In this document: positions 6,867 through 14,650 of the stretch, piece by piece
Layout: the number at the start of each line of letters is the position of its first letter
Numbering within the stretch: position 1 is the first letter of the stretch
Source of the DNA: Nitrospirota bacterium
GTDB taxonomy: Bacteria > Nitrospirota > Nitrospiria > Nitrospirales > Nitrospiraceae
Length of the DNA: 18,595 bases
NCBI GenBank assembly: GCA_004296865.1
Contig: SCVQ01000485.1
Location: 1-18,595 of the forward strand
Reading direction: 5' to 3'
Notes under the pieces: generated by a model
The model's database searches: none
Told to the model about the DNA's origin: nothing
The model's input: the letters and a program-made list of their open reading frames with translations, nothing else
Made by a program: the position numbers and the translations under genes

Positions 6867-8254
6867 CACGGAACCTCACTGGCCGAGGCCGACTGTTGGG
6901 GCGGAGTGGGGATGAGGATCCCGACCGTGCGCGCGTCCGAGACGAAGTAGCGTCGTGCCACCCGCTGGACATCCTCCGCCGTGACCCCATGGAGGCGTTC
7001 GAGGAACTGTCCCGCATGACGCCATCCGGCGCCGACCGTCTCGGCCTGGCCGAGCAGCATGGCTTGGCGAAAGTTGGAATCCTGGCCGAACACGTAGGAG
7101 GCTTCGACCTGGTTTTTGGCGCGCTGAAGCTCCTGCGCCGTCGGTGGCGCGGCCTGCAGCTTCTCAATTTCCCGGTAGAGCGCCTGCTCGACGTCCTCGA
7201 CTTTTCGGCCAGGGGCCACGACTGCATAAAAATAGAAGAGTTCCGGGTCGGCTTGCAGAAGGCTGTACTCGGCTCCCGCTGCCAGCGCGGCCTTCTGCTC
7301 ATAGACCAAGCTGCGATAGAGCCGCGAACTCTTGCCCTGCGACAGGATCGATTCCAGGATCGTGAGGGGATAGGAGTCTGCCTCGGTGTAGTTCGGCGCA
7401 CGATAGCCTGCCATGACGAAGGGAAGCTGCGCGTCCCGCTTGACGACGATCCGCCGCTCCCCCCGCTGCTCCGGCTCGGCCACGACCTGTTGCGAGGGCA
7501 GCGGTCTCTTGGGGATGGAGGCAAACAAGCGCGTGATCGTGGGGAGCAGGGTGTCGGCTTTGATGTCTCCCGCCACGATCAGCGTGGCGTTGTTCGGCAC
7601 GTAATAGGCGTCGTAGTGGCGCTTGAGGTCTTCGCGGGTCATGGCGTCCAGGTCGGGGAACCAGCCGATGATGGGCCAATGGTAGGGGTGCATCAGAAAG
7701 GCTTGGGCAAAGAGGGATTCGACCAAGAACGATTGCGGATCGTCCTCCGTGCGAAGCCGGCGCTCTTCCTTGACCACGTCGCGTTCAAGCTGGAATTCCT
7801 TCTCGTCCAAGAGCAGGCCGCGGAGGCGGTCGGCTTCCAAGGCCAAGGCCAACTCCACCCGATCCGCCGCCAGGTTTTCAAAATAGGCGGTGTAGTCCTG
7901 GCTGGTGAAGGCGTTGTCGTTCCCGCCGTTTTTGCGGATCGTGCGCGAGAAGGCGCCCTTGGGATGTTTCGGCGTGCCCTTGAACATCATGTGCTCAAGC
8001 ATGTGGGAGAGTCCGGCCCGCCCCATCACTTCGTTGCGCGAGCCGACTTTGTACCAGATCTGGACGGTCACGACCGGCGCTTTCGGCACTTCCACCAGTA
8101 AGACCTTCAGCCCGTTCTCCAGGATGAATTCTTTGGTCTCTGCCGCAAGGACGGTGCTGCGGTCGGTGGATAGCAGCACGATCAGGGTGAAGGCGACGAC
8201 ACGGGCGACGAGGGATACGCGCATGGGACTGGCATCTCCGCGAGCGGGGCGCAT
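6866..8254 (-). CDS. M16-family zinc metallopeptidase
   Basis: A 462-residue exported zinc protease. The inverted zinc motif HMLEH is at 84-88 (H84, E87, H88) and the third ligand is expected at E163 or E164 in VVKEERR, the usual 75-76 residues on. NGGNDNAFTSQDYTAYF (109-125) is typical of the family. The N-terminus carries a signal peptide with a likely cut after VLA near residue 37. ATG 8254 is only one base after the rlmN stop, suggesting coupled translation; ATG 8224, which gives a cleaner signal peptide, is an alternative. The partner downstream is an M16 protein without the zinc site. The natural substrate is unknown; degradation of small or misfolded envelope peptides is plausible. Confidence 0.9.
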   Translation of the reverse strand: MRPARGDASPMRVSLVARVVAFTLIVLLSTDRSTVLAAETKEFILENGLKVLLVEVPKAPVVTVQIWYKVGSRNEVMGRAGLSHMLEHMMFKGTPKHPKGAFSRTIRKNGGNDNAFTSQDYTAYFENLAADRVELALALEADRLRGLLLDEKEFQLERDVVKEERRLRTEDDPQSFLVESLFAQAFLMHPYHWPIIGWFPDLDAMTREDLKRHYDAYYVPNNATLIVAGDIKADTLLPTITRLFASIPKRPLPSQQVVAEPEQRGERRIVVKRDAQLPFVMAGYRAPNYTEADSYPLTILESILSQGKSSRLYRSLVYEQKAALAAGAEYSLLQADPELFYFYAVVAPGRKVEDVEQALYREIEKLQAAPPTAQELQRAKNQVEASYVFGQDSNFRQAMLLGQAETVGAGWRHAGQFLERLHGVTAEDVQRVARRYFVSDARTVGILIPTPPQQSASASEVP

Positions 8255-8255
8255 G

Positions 8256-9362
8256 CTAACAATCGGCTCCCACCGGTGTCAAGGCGACCGGCTCGCGACG
8301 GCGGACCTCGCCGAGTTGGCCGCAGGCTCCGAGCACGTCGCGTCCTTTGCTCTTCCGGATGAACGTGTCCAGCCCGGCTTGCTTTAAGTGTGCTTGGAAA
8401 CGCAGGGCGGTGGCGTCGTCGGGCCGTCGATAGGGGCTGTTGGGGAATTCGTTAAAGGGGATGAGGTTGACTTTGCACGGCAGTCCCCGGAGCAGCTTGG
8501 TCAACCGCTTGGCGTCCTGGTCGGAGTCGTTGACGCCGGCCAGGAGGACGTATTCGAACGTCAATCGTCGGCGCGGCGGGAGCGGATAGGCCCGGCAAGC
8601 AGCCAGCAAGGCGTCCAAGGGATGCAGGCGGTTCACGGCGGGCATGAGCCGGTCGCGCTGTGCGTTGGTCGTGGCGTTCAAGGAGATGGCCAGGTTGACT
8701 CCGAGGGAGGCGATCTCCTTCAAGCGGGAGGCCAGGCCCGCGGTCGAGAGGGTGATGCGGCGTGCTGGAATCCCCAGGCCCCATTCTTCGTTGGTCAGCC
8801 TGGCAATGGCGTCCGAAACGGCGTCCAGGTTTGCGAGCGGTTCTCCCATGCCCATCAGGACGAGGCTGGACAGGCGCTCGTCCGGCTCGAGCCGGTCTTG
8901 GACCACGAGGACCTGCTCCACGATTTCATGGGCCTTGAGGTTCCGCTTGAGGCCCATCTTTCCGGTCAGGCAGAAGTCACAGTCAAGAGTGCAGCCGACT
9001 TGAGTGGACAGGCAGAGCGTGAGCCGACGGCCCTCTGGAATGAGGACGCTCTCAACCAGCAGGCCATCTTCGAGGCGGATCAGAAATTTCCTGGTTCCAT
9101 CCTCCGATCGAATGATCCGGCCGTCCTGGGACCGTCCGACGAGGGCGACGACTTTGAGACAGGCCCGTTCCGCCTTCGAGAGGTCCGTCATCTGCTCGAT
9201 GTCGCGGACACGCTTTTGGTAGAGCCAGCGAAGGAGCTGCTTCGTCCGGTAGCGGGGCCAGCCCAGTCCCAGCACGAACTGCTCGGCGGACGTTTGGTCG
9301 AGGGCCAGGAGGTTCGTCAGGTCCGTACTCGGCGAGGTGTGCGCGTCGTTCACAACAGGCAT
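8256..9362 (-). CDS. rlmN: Dual-specificity 23S rRNA/tRNA adenine C2-methyltransferase RlmN
   Basis: RlmN is a radical SAM enzyme that methylates C2 of A2503 in 23S rRNA and A37 in some tRNAs. The 368-residue protein has the cluster motif CTLDCDFC (C124, C128, C131), the nearby C117 in TLCLSTQVGC, MGMGEPLAN (170-178) and the methyl-carrier C347 in GACGQL. These sit within a few residues of the E. coli positions, so all catalytic cysteines are present. The N-terminal helical part (about 15-80) is the RNA-binding region. ATG 9362 has no strong ribosome site. It heads the minus-strand group rlmN, M16, M16 and is divergent from slt across a 110-base region. Confidence 0.95.
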   Translation of the reverse strand: MPVVNDAHTSPSTDLTNLLALDQTSAEQFVLGLGWPRYRTKQLLRWLYQKRVRDIEQMTDLSKAERACLKVVALVGRSQDGRIIRSEDGTRKFLIRLEDGLLVESVLIPEGRRLTLCLSTQVGCTLDCDFCLTGKMGLKRNLKAHEIVEQVLVVQDRLEPDERLSSLVLMGMGEPLANLDAVSDAIARLTNEEWGLGIPARRITLSTAGLASRLKEIASLGVNLAISLNATTNAQRDRLMPAVNRLHPLDALLAACRAYPLPPRRRLTFEYVLLAGVNDSDQDAKRLTKLLRGLPCKVNLIPFNEFPNSPYRRPDDATALRFQAHLKQAGLDTFIRKSKGRDVLGACGQLGEVRRREPVALTPVGADC

Positions 9363-9391
9363 GGAGAGAGCCTAACACAGCGCGAAATCAC

Positions 9392-9430
9392 ATGACAAGG
9401 CGCTCAGCAGTGGTATACTGAGACCACTGC
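9392..9430 (+). promoter_or_regulatory. Promoter with overlapping operator-like dyad ahead of slt
   Basis: ATGACA (9392-9397, 5 of 6 to TTGACA), 16 bases, then TATACT (9414-9419, 5 of 6 to TATAAT) point toward slt. A perfect 8-base dyad, GCAGTGGT (9407-9414) and ACCACTGC (9423-9430), brackets the -10 box and the expected start site near 9426. This is where a repressor would bind; no regulator is identifiable. A second small dyad, GGGTG/CACCC, lies just downstream at about 9434-9447. Confidence 0.55.
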
Positions 9431-9472
9431 GCGGGTGCTCTCACCCACGTCAAACCCGGATGTTCGTTTGCC

Positions 9473-11731
9473 ATGTGGGTTCGTCGGCGAGTCACTGCCA
9501 TTCTCTTTCTTCTGGTGCCCTGCTTCGTGCTGTCCAGCTCTTCCTATGCGATCAGTGTCATACAGGATCAAGCCGATCTCACCTGCGAGTCGGCGGAGGA
9601 TTGCTATCGGGCGGCGCTCAATCAGACGATGCAGGTGATGCCATCCGGATCTGCGCCGGTTCGGGGCGACCGGGTTCAAGGTGCGATCCAGCGGTTGAAG
9701 GCAGTCCAAGAGCGCCATCCTGGCTCCACCTGGGCCAAGCGGGCCGGCCTGCTGACGGGGTTGCTGTTGGCCGAGCGGGACCCTGGCGATGCGGTCTTTT
9801 ATTTCAGAGTCGCTCAGCGAGATATGCCCCTCCTCGGTGACTATATCCGGCTCTGGATTGCGGAAGCGCTGCTCGCGTTAGGAGATGCCTCACGCGCTGC
9901 CGCTTTGCTGGAAGGTATTCCGGAGGCCGTGCCGGATACGCTCCTTGCCAACCGTGTGGCTTTCCGAGGCGGCGAAGCCTGGTACCGGGCGGACCAATGC
10001 CGGAAGGCGATGGGACTGCTGGAGCGTGCGGTTTCGCTCGACCCGCAGGACCCCGTCGCTCCCTCCGCGTTGTTGCAGTTGGCCGACTGTCAGATGCGTG
10101 ATGCCCGCGTGGCAGACGGTCAGACGACGTTCAAGCAGATCTGGATCCGTTACCCGCAGGCACCGGAAGCGAGCGAGGCCGTGACGCGCCTGACCAGGAG
10201 CTTGGGCGGAGAGACCTGGCGTCCGACGCCGGAGGAACAATACGGACGGGCGTTGGCCTTCTTGAACCTTGCTTTGCATGAGGAGGCCGTGGCCGACATC
10301 CAGAAGTTTCTGGCGGCGGCTCCCGGCCATTCCAAACGCGGGGAGGCGAGGCTGAAGCTGGGGACGGCGCTGGTCAGGCTGAAGCGATATGATCAGGCCC
10401 GGCAGGTGTTTCTGGATTTGGCGGCGGACCATGCGGCGGAGTCCGATGACGCCGCCGTGTGGCTGGCCAGGGTCTATCTCAGGCAGGGAGAGGGCGACAA
10501 GCTGCTCGCCCTGTCCCAGATGTTGTCTCGACTGGCTCTCTCCGAAGAGCAAAAAGCGACGATTCAGATGCTCATGGGCACATGGCTGGAGGACCAGGGA
10601 CGATACGACCAGGCGCTCTCCAAATATCGACAGGCGGCTCAGGCCGGCGAGGGGACCACGCAACGCGCGGACGCGCTGTGGCGCATCGGCTGGCTTCACT
10701 ACCGGACCGGGCATTTTTCCGAAGCACGCGAGACGTTCCAGGACCTGAGCAAAGGCAAGGAAGACGGGCCCTATGCGCCCCAAGCGCTCTACTGGCTGGC
10801 CAGGGCCTCGGAGCGTCAAAAGGACCGCCGGGCCGCCGATCTCTACCTCAAGCTGTGTCGCCAGTATGCCTTTACCTACTATTGCCAGTTGGCGCAATTG
10901 CGAACCGAGTTGCCGGGTTTGGTTCAGGTGTCGGCCGCCGGGGCAGCCCCGGCGGCGGGGACGGCGCCTTCCGAGGGGCGGCCGGCGGTGGTGCAGGATG
11001 TGCACTACTTACGGGCGGTGGAGTTAAAGCTCCTGGGCATGGATCAGGACGCGGCCAGGGAGTTGGCCTCGCTGATCGAGCGCTACGCGCGGGACCGAGC
11101 GGGCCTGATTGAACTCTCGACCCTCCTCAGCGAGGCCGGCGCCTACCACCATGCCCTCCGTCTGGCCCGGCTGCATTTCCGTGAAGGACTTGAACGAGGC
11201 GGCGAATCGGTCCCGCCGGCGCTCTGGAACGTGGCCTATCCGACCGCCTATCTGCCGACGATCCGGGCCCATGCCGGCCCCGTCGTAGATCCCTATCTGG
11301 TGGCGGCGATCATTCGAGAAGAAAGTCAGTACGATGCCCGGGCCGTCTCGCGGGTCGGGGCGGTGGGGCTTATGCAGGTGATGCCAGCCACCGCCCAGGC
11401 AGTTGCGAGGAAGCAGGGCCTCCCCGACATCGGACGGGATGATCTCTTCGATCAGGAGACGAACATCCGGGTGGGGGTGCGTTACATGGAGCAGTTGCTG
11501 CAACAGTTTTCCGGGAATCCCGTGCAGGCCGTTGCAGCGTACAATGCGGGCCCGCCGATTGTGACGACCTGGGTTGCCAAAAACGGGCACCGGGAGCCGG
11601 ATGAATTTGTCGAGCTGATTCCCTATCAGGAAACGCGGCAATATGTGAAACGAGTCCTCCGCAGCTATCGCGAATATCGCCGGCTCGGCGGCAGAGGCTG
11701 CGAGGTTCGCTTCCTTGACAAGGTCTGCTGA
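9473..11731 (+). CDS. slt: Soluble-type lytic murein transglycosylase with TPR-rich N-terminal region
   Basis: A 752-residue periplasmic enzyme that cleaves peptidoglycan glycan strands to form 1,6-anhydro ends. It has a Sec signal peptide (cut near SSSSYA/IS, residue 26), a long helical repeat region (about 65-480) with TPR-like units such as RYDQALSKYRQAAQAGEG, an Ala/Pro-rich linker (486-505), a second helical part, and a C-terminal SLT domain from about 600. Catalytic E617 is in IIREESQYD, followed by RVGAVGLMQVMPATA (627-641) and AAYNAGPP (688-695). The length and order resemble Slt70 with extra repeats. Transcribed from the promoter at 9392-9419; ATG 9473 lacks a clear ribosome site. 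A 113-base gap with a repeat follows. Confidence 0.92.
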   Translation: MWVRRRVTAILFLLVPCFVLSSSSYAISVIQDQADLTCESAEDCYRAALNQTMQVMPSGSAPVRGDRVQGAIQRLKAVQERHPGSTWAKRAGLLTGLLLAERDPGDAVFYFRVAQRDMPLLGDYIRLWIAEALLALGDASRAAALLEGIPEAVPDTLLANRVAFRGGEAWYRADQCRKAMGLLERAVSLDPQDPVAPSALLQLADCQMRDARVADGQTTFKQIWIRYPQAPEASEAVTRLTRSLGGETWRPTPEEQYGRALAFLNLALHEEAVADIQKFLAAAPGHSKRGEARLKLGTALVRLKRYDQARQVFLDLAADHAAESDDAAVWLARVYLRQGEGDKLLALSQMLSRLALSEEQKATIQMLMGTWLEDQGRYDQALSKYRQAAQAGEGTTQRADALWRIGWLHYRTGHFSEARETFQDLSKGKEDGPYAPQALYWLARASERQKDRRAADLYLKLCRQYAFTYYCQLAQLRTELPGLVQVSAAGAAPAAGTAPSEGRPAVVQDVHYLRAVELKLLGMDQDAARELASLIERYARDRAGLIELSTLLSEAGAYHHALRLARLHFREGLERGGESVPPALWNVAYPTAYLPTIRAHAGPVVDPYLVAAIIREESQYDARAVSRVGAVGLMQVMPATAQAVARKQGLPDIGRDDLFDQETNIRVGVRYMEQLLQQFSGNPVQAVAAYNAGPPIVTTWVAKNGHREPDEFVELIPYQETRQYVKRVLRSYREYRRLGGRGCEVRFLDKVC

Positions 11732-11743
11732 TGCCCCTATAAG

Positions 11744-11808
11744 AAGCTATCAGTTGTCAGCTTTCGGCTCTCAGTTCAGAGCTGACCGCTGCAGGCTGAT
11801 GGCTCGTT
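11744..11808. repeat. Degenerate intergenic repeat, GCTATCAG family
   Basis: In the gap between slt and the zapB-like gene, AGCTATCAG (11745-11753), GTCAGC, CTCTCAGTTCAGAGCTGA and GCTGATGGCTCGTT (11795-11808) are variants of the words at 881-987 and 3716-3752. Direct and inverted copies occur, giving an imperfect stem-loop. It is followed by the simple run TTAGTTATTAGTTAATGGTTA. Confidence 0.55.
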
Positions 11809-11844
11809 CGTTAGTTATTAGTTAATGGTTAGGGGAGAGATTCC

Positions 11845-12093
11845 ATGGCATTGGACAAAATGGAGGCCCTGGAAACGCGCGTGCGGGGTTTGGTGGAGAT
11901 GATCCACACGCTGAAACGCGCCAACGCCGCGCTGGAGGAAGAGTTGCGGGGGGCGAGAGAACGTCTGTTGAAGCAGAGCGAATTGGAGCGGCGATGGGAG
12001 GATGAGCGGGCCGGCATCAAGTCCCGGGTTGAAAAGGTCTTGGGCGAACTGGATTTCCTCGAGTGCATGGAAGGCGCATCGTGCGAGGAATAA
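11845..12093 (+). CDS. Small coiled-coil protein, ZapB-like
   Basis: An 82-residue, highly charged protein predicted to be almost all coiled coil: MEALETRVRGLVEMIHTLKR and ANAALEEELRGARERLLKQS, with heptad-spaced hydrophobic residues, then VEKVLGELDFLE. Size, composition and position directly before zapA fit a ZapB-like division factor or DUF904-type protein, which cross-links with ZapA at the Z-ring. Coiled coils have low sequence specificity, so this is mostly context. ATG 11845 has GGGGAGAG just upstream. zapA follows after 63 bases, probably in the same transcript. Confidence 0.7.
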   Translation: MALDKMEALETRVRGLVEMIHTLKRANAALEEELRGARERLLKQSELERRWEDERAGIKSRVEKVLGELDFLECMEGASCEE

Positions 12094-12156
12094 CGAATCG
12101 TACTCCTATGCGCGCCGGCGAGTCGGTGAGCCGGCCGGTCTTGAAGGAGGTGACGC

Positions 12157-12453
12157 GTGACTAAGCCCATCGAGGTGGATATTTTCGGCCAGCGCTATAC
12201 GATCAAAGGCGCGACGGACGAAGCTTATGTGAATCGGGTGGCTGCTTACGTGGACGAGCAGATGCAGCAGTTGTCCAAGGGGATGAAAACCGCCACCCCG
12301 ACCAAGGTGGCGGTGCTGGCGGCCATCAACATTGCGCATCAACTGTTCCAGGCGGAACAGCGTCGAGAGCAGGGCGAGGCCGACGTCGAGCGGCGGGCGG
12401 TCTGCTTGATGGAGTCGATTGAGGAACACTTGCAGCCGGCGAGGAACCGGTAA
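12157..12453 (+). CDS. zapA: Cell division protein ZapA
   Basis: ZapA (98 residues) bundles FtsZ filaments at the division site. The start KPIEVDIFGQRYTIKG, then EAYVNRVAAYVDEQMQQLSK and KVAVLAAINIAHQLFQAE, match the ZapA N-terminal globular domain and the beginning of its coiled-coil tail. The start is GTG 12157, fixed by a full-strength ribosome site, AAGGAGGTGA at 12144-12153. The zapB-like gene is just upstream. A 621-base non-coding stretch follows before rny; in E. coli zapA is likewise followed by the 6S RNA gene. Confidence 0.9.
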   Translation: MTKPIEVDIFGQRYTIKGATDEAYVNRVAAYVDEQMQQLSKGMKTATPTKVAVLAAINIAHQLFQAEQRREQGEADVERRAVCLMESIEEHLQPARNR

Positions 12454-12478
12454 GGAGCCGAGAGGAGATGCGCCAGGC

Positions 12479-12507
12479 TTGCAATGTTTTCGGGTATTTG
12501 ATAGGGT
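12479..12507 (+). promoter_or_regulatory. Weak candidate promoter downstream of zapA
   Basis: TTGCAA (12479-12484), a 17-base spacer, then TAGGGT (12502-12507). The match to sigma70 boxes is modest (4 of 6 and 3 of 6). It would start a transcript near 12514 that covers the structured RNA region. Confidence 0.3.
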
Positions 12508-12650
12508 ACGCGTAACTAAAGAAAGGGCGCCTGAGCAAGGTAAATGTGGGTGAGAGTGCTTGGGTGACGACAATTTAAGAAGCGACAGGACTGACAGGGA
12601 TTGTCCAGTGCGACTGAACGTCATGCACATGCTGGTTCTGATGATCGGGT

Positions 12651-12868
12651 GGTTGAGATTGTTCGGAGTAGGGATGGCGGAGAGGACTGCAGCCCGGGCG
12701 AACGACCAAGGCGATGCAGGGCTTTCTCGCGATAGGCTGGCGGTGGTTTCTCGTTGGATGAGAGGGGGGCCGGGTGATGCGCTCGCGAGGCAGCGGGTCG
12801 TGTCAGGGCTGAACTCGGGTTTCTCTCCCAGCAGGGGTCGTCCGCTGTCCACTCCGTCGGTCTCGTTC
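12651..12868 (+). ncRNA. ssrS: Candidate 6S-like regulatory RNA (approximate ends)
   Basis: The sequence folds on paper into one rod. GAGATT (12655-12660) pairs with GGTCTC (12859-12864), CGGAGT (12664-12669) with ACTCCG (12851-12856), GGA with TCC, GCGGA (12677-12681) with TCCGC (12841-12845), ACGACC (12702-12707) with GGTCGT (12796-12801), CTCGCGA (12726-12732) with TCGCGAG (12783-12789), and TCTC/GAGA closes the tip at 12749-12763. A rod with a central open part, about 200 bases long and just after zapA, is what 6S RNA looks like; 6S binds sigma70 RNA polymerase. The 5' words TTGAGATTGTTCG resemble the E. coli 6S 5' end, CTGAGATGTTCG. Outer stems extend the fold to 12579-12912. The ends are uncertain and the identification is by eye. 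Confidence 0.45.
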
Positions 12869-13074
12869 AGTCGCCGTTCGTTCTAGTCTGCACTGGTCCT
12901 CCGTCGCGCTTCCGCTCTGTCGTCTCCGCGGGATTTCCGGTTCTCTCCGCCTCATACTCTCTGCCCCTTGCCTTGCTGCTGCGGTCGCCCCGGCTCGTTG
13001 CACACAGCCGAGTACGACCACGGTCTGATGCAGCCATTCAATCGTACTTAACGCTAAAAGGGGTGGAGGCCATT

Positions 13075-14640
13075 GTGACAACCATCGCCGTATATGTGAT
13101 CGTAGGCATGCTGGGAGCGCTGGCGGGAGCCGGCGTTGCTGCGGTACTCCGTCGAAGGGCGCTGACGGCCAGCCGGACCCAGGCCGATGACCAGGCCCGC
13201 CAGGTCGTCCAGAGCGCGGAACGGGAAGCGGAGAATCTAGTCAAGGAAGCCAAGCTGGAGGCGAAGGATTTACTATTTCAGACGAAAGCCGAGATTGAGA
13301 AGGAGCAGAAGGAAAAACGCTCGGAACTGACGTCTCAAGAAAGGCGCTTGATCCAACGGGAAGAAAATCTGGACCGCAAGGTCGGCGCCGTCGAAAAACG
13401 CGAGGCCGAGACGCAGAAGCGCGAACAAGCGCTGGCCAGGCGTGAAGAAGCCATTGCGGCCAAGGAGGCGGCTTGCGAACAAGCGGTCAAGGAGCACCGG
13501 CAGGCCTTGGAGCGGGTGGCCGGGATGACGGTCGAGGAAGCCAAGCGGCATCTCCTGAGCGAAATTGAGAGCGAGGCCAGGCTGGATGCGGCCGGGCTTG
13601 CCAAGCGCATTCTCGATGAGGCGAAAGAAAACGCCGAGCGCGAGGCGCGGGAGATCATCGCCCGCTCGATCCAACGGGTGACCAGGGATTATGTGTCCGA
13701 GGCCACGATCTCGGTGGTGCAGATTCCCAACGACAGCATGAAGGGGCGCATCATCGGACGCGAGGGGCGGAACATCCGCGCGATCGAGGCGGCCACAGGC
13801 ATCGACCTGATCATCGACGAAACGCCGGAAGCGGTCATTATTTCCGGCTTCGATCCGCTGCGCCGGGAGATCGCCAAGATTTCTCTGGAGCGGTTGATGC
13901 AAGACGGCCGCATCCATCCCACCCGGATCGAGGAGATCGTCGAGAAGGTCAAGACGGACTTGGACAAGCTGATGATCGAGGAAGCCGAAAAGATCATCTT
14001 CGAGGTGGGGCTGTCGGACTTCAATCCCGAACTGGTCAAGGTCCTGGGCCGGCTGAAATACCGGACCAGTTACGGGCAGAACAATTTGTACCATGCCAGA
14101 GAGGCGGCCTACATCTGCGGCATCATGGCGTCGGAGCTGGGGCTGGACGTGAAACTGGCCAAGCGCGGCGCCCTGCTCCACGACATCGGGAAAGCGGTGA
14201 GCCACGAGGAGGAAGGACCCCACGCGATGTTGGGGGCCGAGATCGCCAAACGCTACGGGGAGTCGGCGAAAGTGGTCAACGCGATCGCCGCGCACCATGA
14301 ACAGGTGGAACCGATCTGCCCGGAGACGGTGCTGGTGGCGGCGGCTGAGGCCCTGTCGGCGGCCAGGCCGGGCGCCAGACGCGAGGCCCTCGAATCCTAC
14401 GTCAAGCGGCTGGAGAAGCTGGAGTCCCTGGCGGTCGGGTTCAAGGGGGTGCAGAAAGCCTATGCGATCCAGGCGGGTCGCGAGATCCGGGTGATCGTCC
14501 GGCAGGAGGAGGTCAGCGACGTGGAATCGTCCCACATTTCTCGTGAGCTGGCCAAGAAAATCCAGGATGAGTTGACCTACCCCGGTCAGATCAAAGTGAC
14601 GGTGATCCGGGAAAGCCGCTTCGTGGATTACGCAAAATAG
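13075..14640 (+). CDS. rny: Ribonuclease Y
   Basis: RNase Y is a membrane-anchored endoribonuclease that starts mRNA decay. From GTG 13075 the protein has 521 residues, close to the usual size. An N-terminal membrane helix (IAVYVIVGMLGALAGAGVAAVL) is followed by RRR, a long charged coiled coil (about 30-190), a KH domain with GREG at 228-231 (KGRIIGREGRNIRAIEAATG), and an HD domain with H369 and D370 in GALLHDIGKA. The C-terminus ends in YPGQIKVTVIRESRFVDYAK, typical of the family. The frame is open upstream to 12973, but GTG 13075 directly follows a ribosome site (GGGGTGGAGG) and puts the membrane helix at the N-terminus. ymdB follows after 97 bases, a pairing often seen with rny. Confidence 0.95.
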   Translation: MTTIAVYVIVGMLGALAGAGVAAVLRRRALTASRTQADDQARQVVQSAEREAENLVKEAKLEAKDLLFQTKAEIEKEQKEKRSELTSQERRLIQREENLDRKVGAVEKREAETQKREQALARREEAIAAKEAACEQAVKEHRQALERVAGMTVEEAKRHLLSEIESEARLDAAGLAKRILDEAKENAEREAREIIARSIQRVTRDYVSEATISVVQIPNDSMKGRIIGREGRNIRAIEAATGIDLIIDETPEAVIISGFDPLRREIAKISLERLMQDGRIHPTRIEEIVEKVKTDLDKLMIEEAEKIIFEVGLSDFNPELVKVLGRLKYRTSYGQNNLYHAREAAYICGIMASELGLDVKLAKRGALLHDIGKAVSHEEEGPHAMLGAEIAKRYGESAKVVNAIAAHHEQVEPICPETVLVAAAEALSAARPGARREALESYVKRLEKLESLAVGFKGVQKAYAIQAGREIRVIVRQEEVSDVESSHISRELAKKIQDELTYPGQIKVTVIRESRFVDYAK

Positions 14641-14650
14641 GAGCGGGCGA

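Larger units (their letters stand above)
12454..13074 (+). other. Long intergenic region between zapA and rny
   Basis: These 621 bases hold no convincing protein gene on either strand. From left to right I see a weak promoter (12479-12507), a set of nested inverted repeats spanning 12579-12912 with a 6S-like core, a strongly pyrimidine-rich plus strand at about 12840-12990, a small dyad AGTACGA (13011-13017)/TCGTACT (13043-13049), and the rny ribosome site GGGGTGGAGG at 13060-13069. No terminator with a T-run was found. Confidence 0.6.

Noticed and set aside
6842..8101. Plus-strand open frame of 419 codons opposite the M16 gene
   Set aside because: It is a mirror frame of a gene with an intact HMLEH motif and signal peptide; it has no motif of its own.
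12106..12852. Minus-strand open frame of 248 codons across zapA and the candidate RNA
   Set aside because: It covers zapA antisense and the structured intergenic region, is rich in Ser, Pro and Arg with no domain, and has no sensible ribosome site.
12454..13074. tmRNA or RNase P RNA in the long gap
   Set aside because: The tRNA-like ends of tmRNA and the conserved core words of RNase P RNA are not visible, and the position after zapA fits 6S RNA better.
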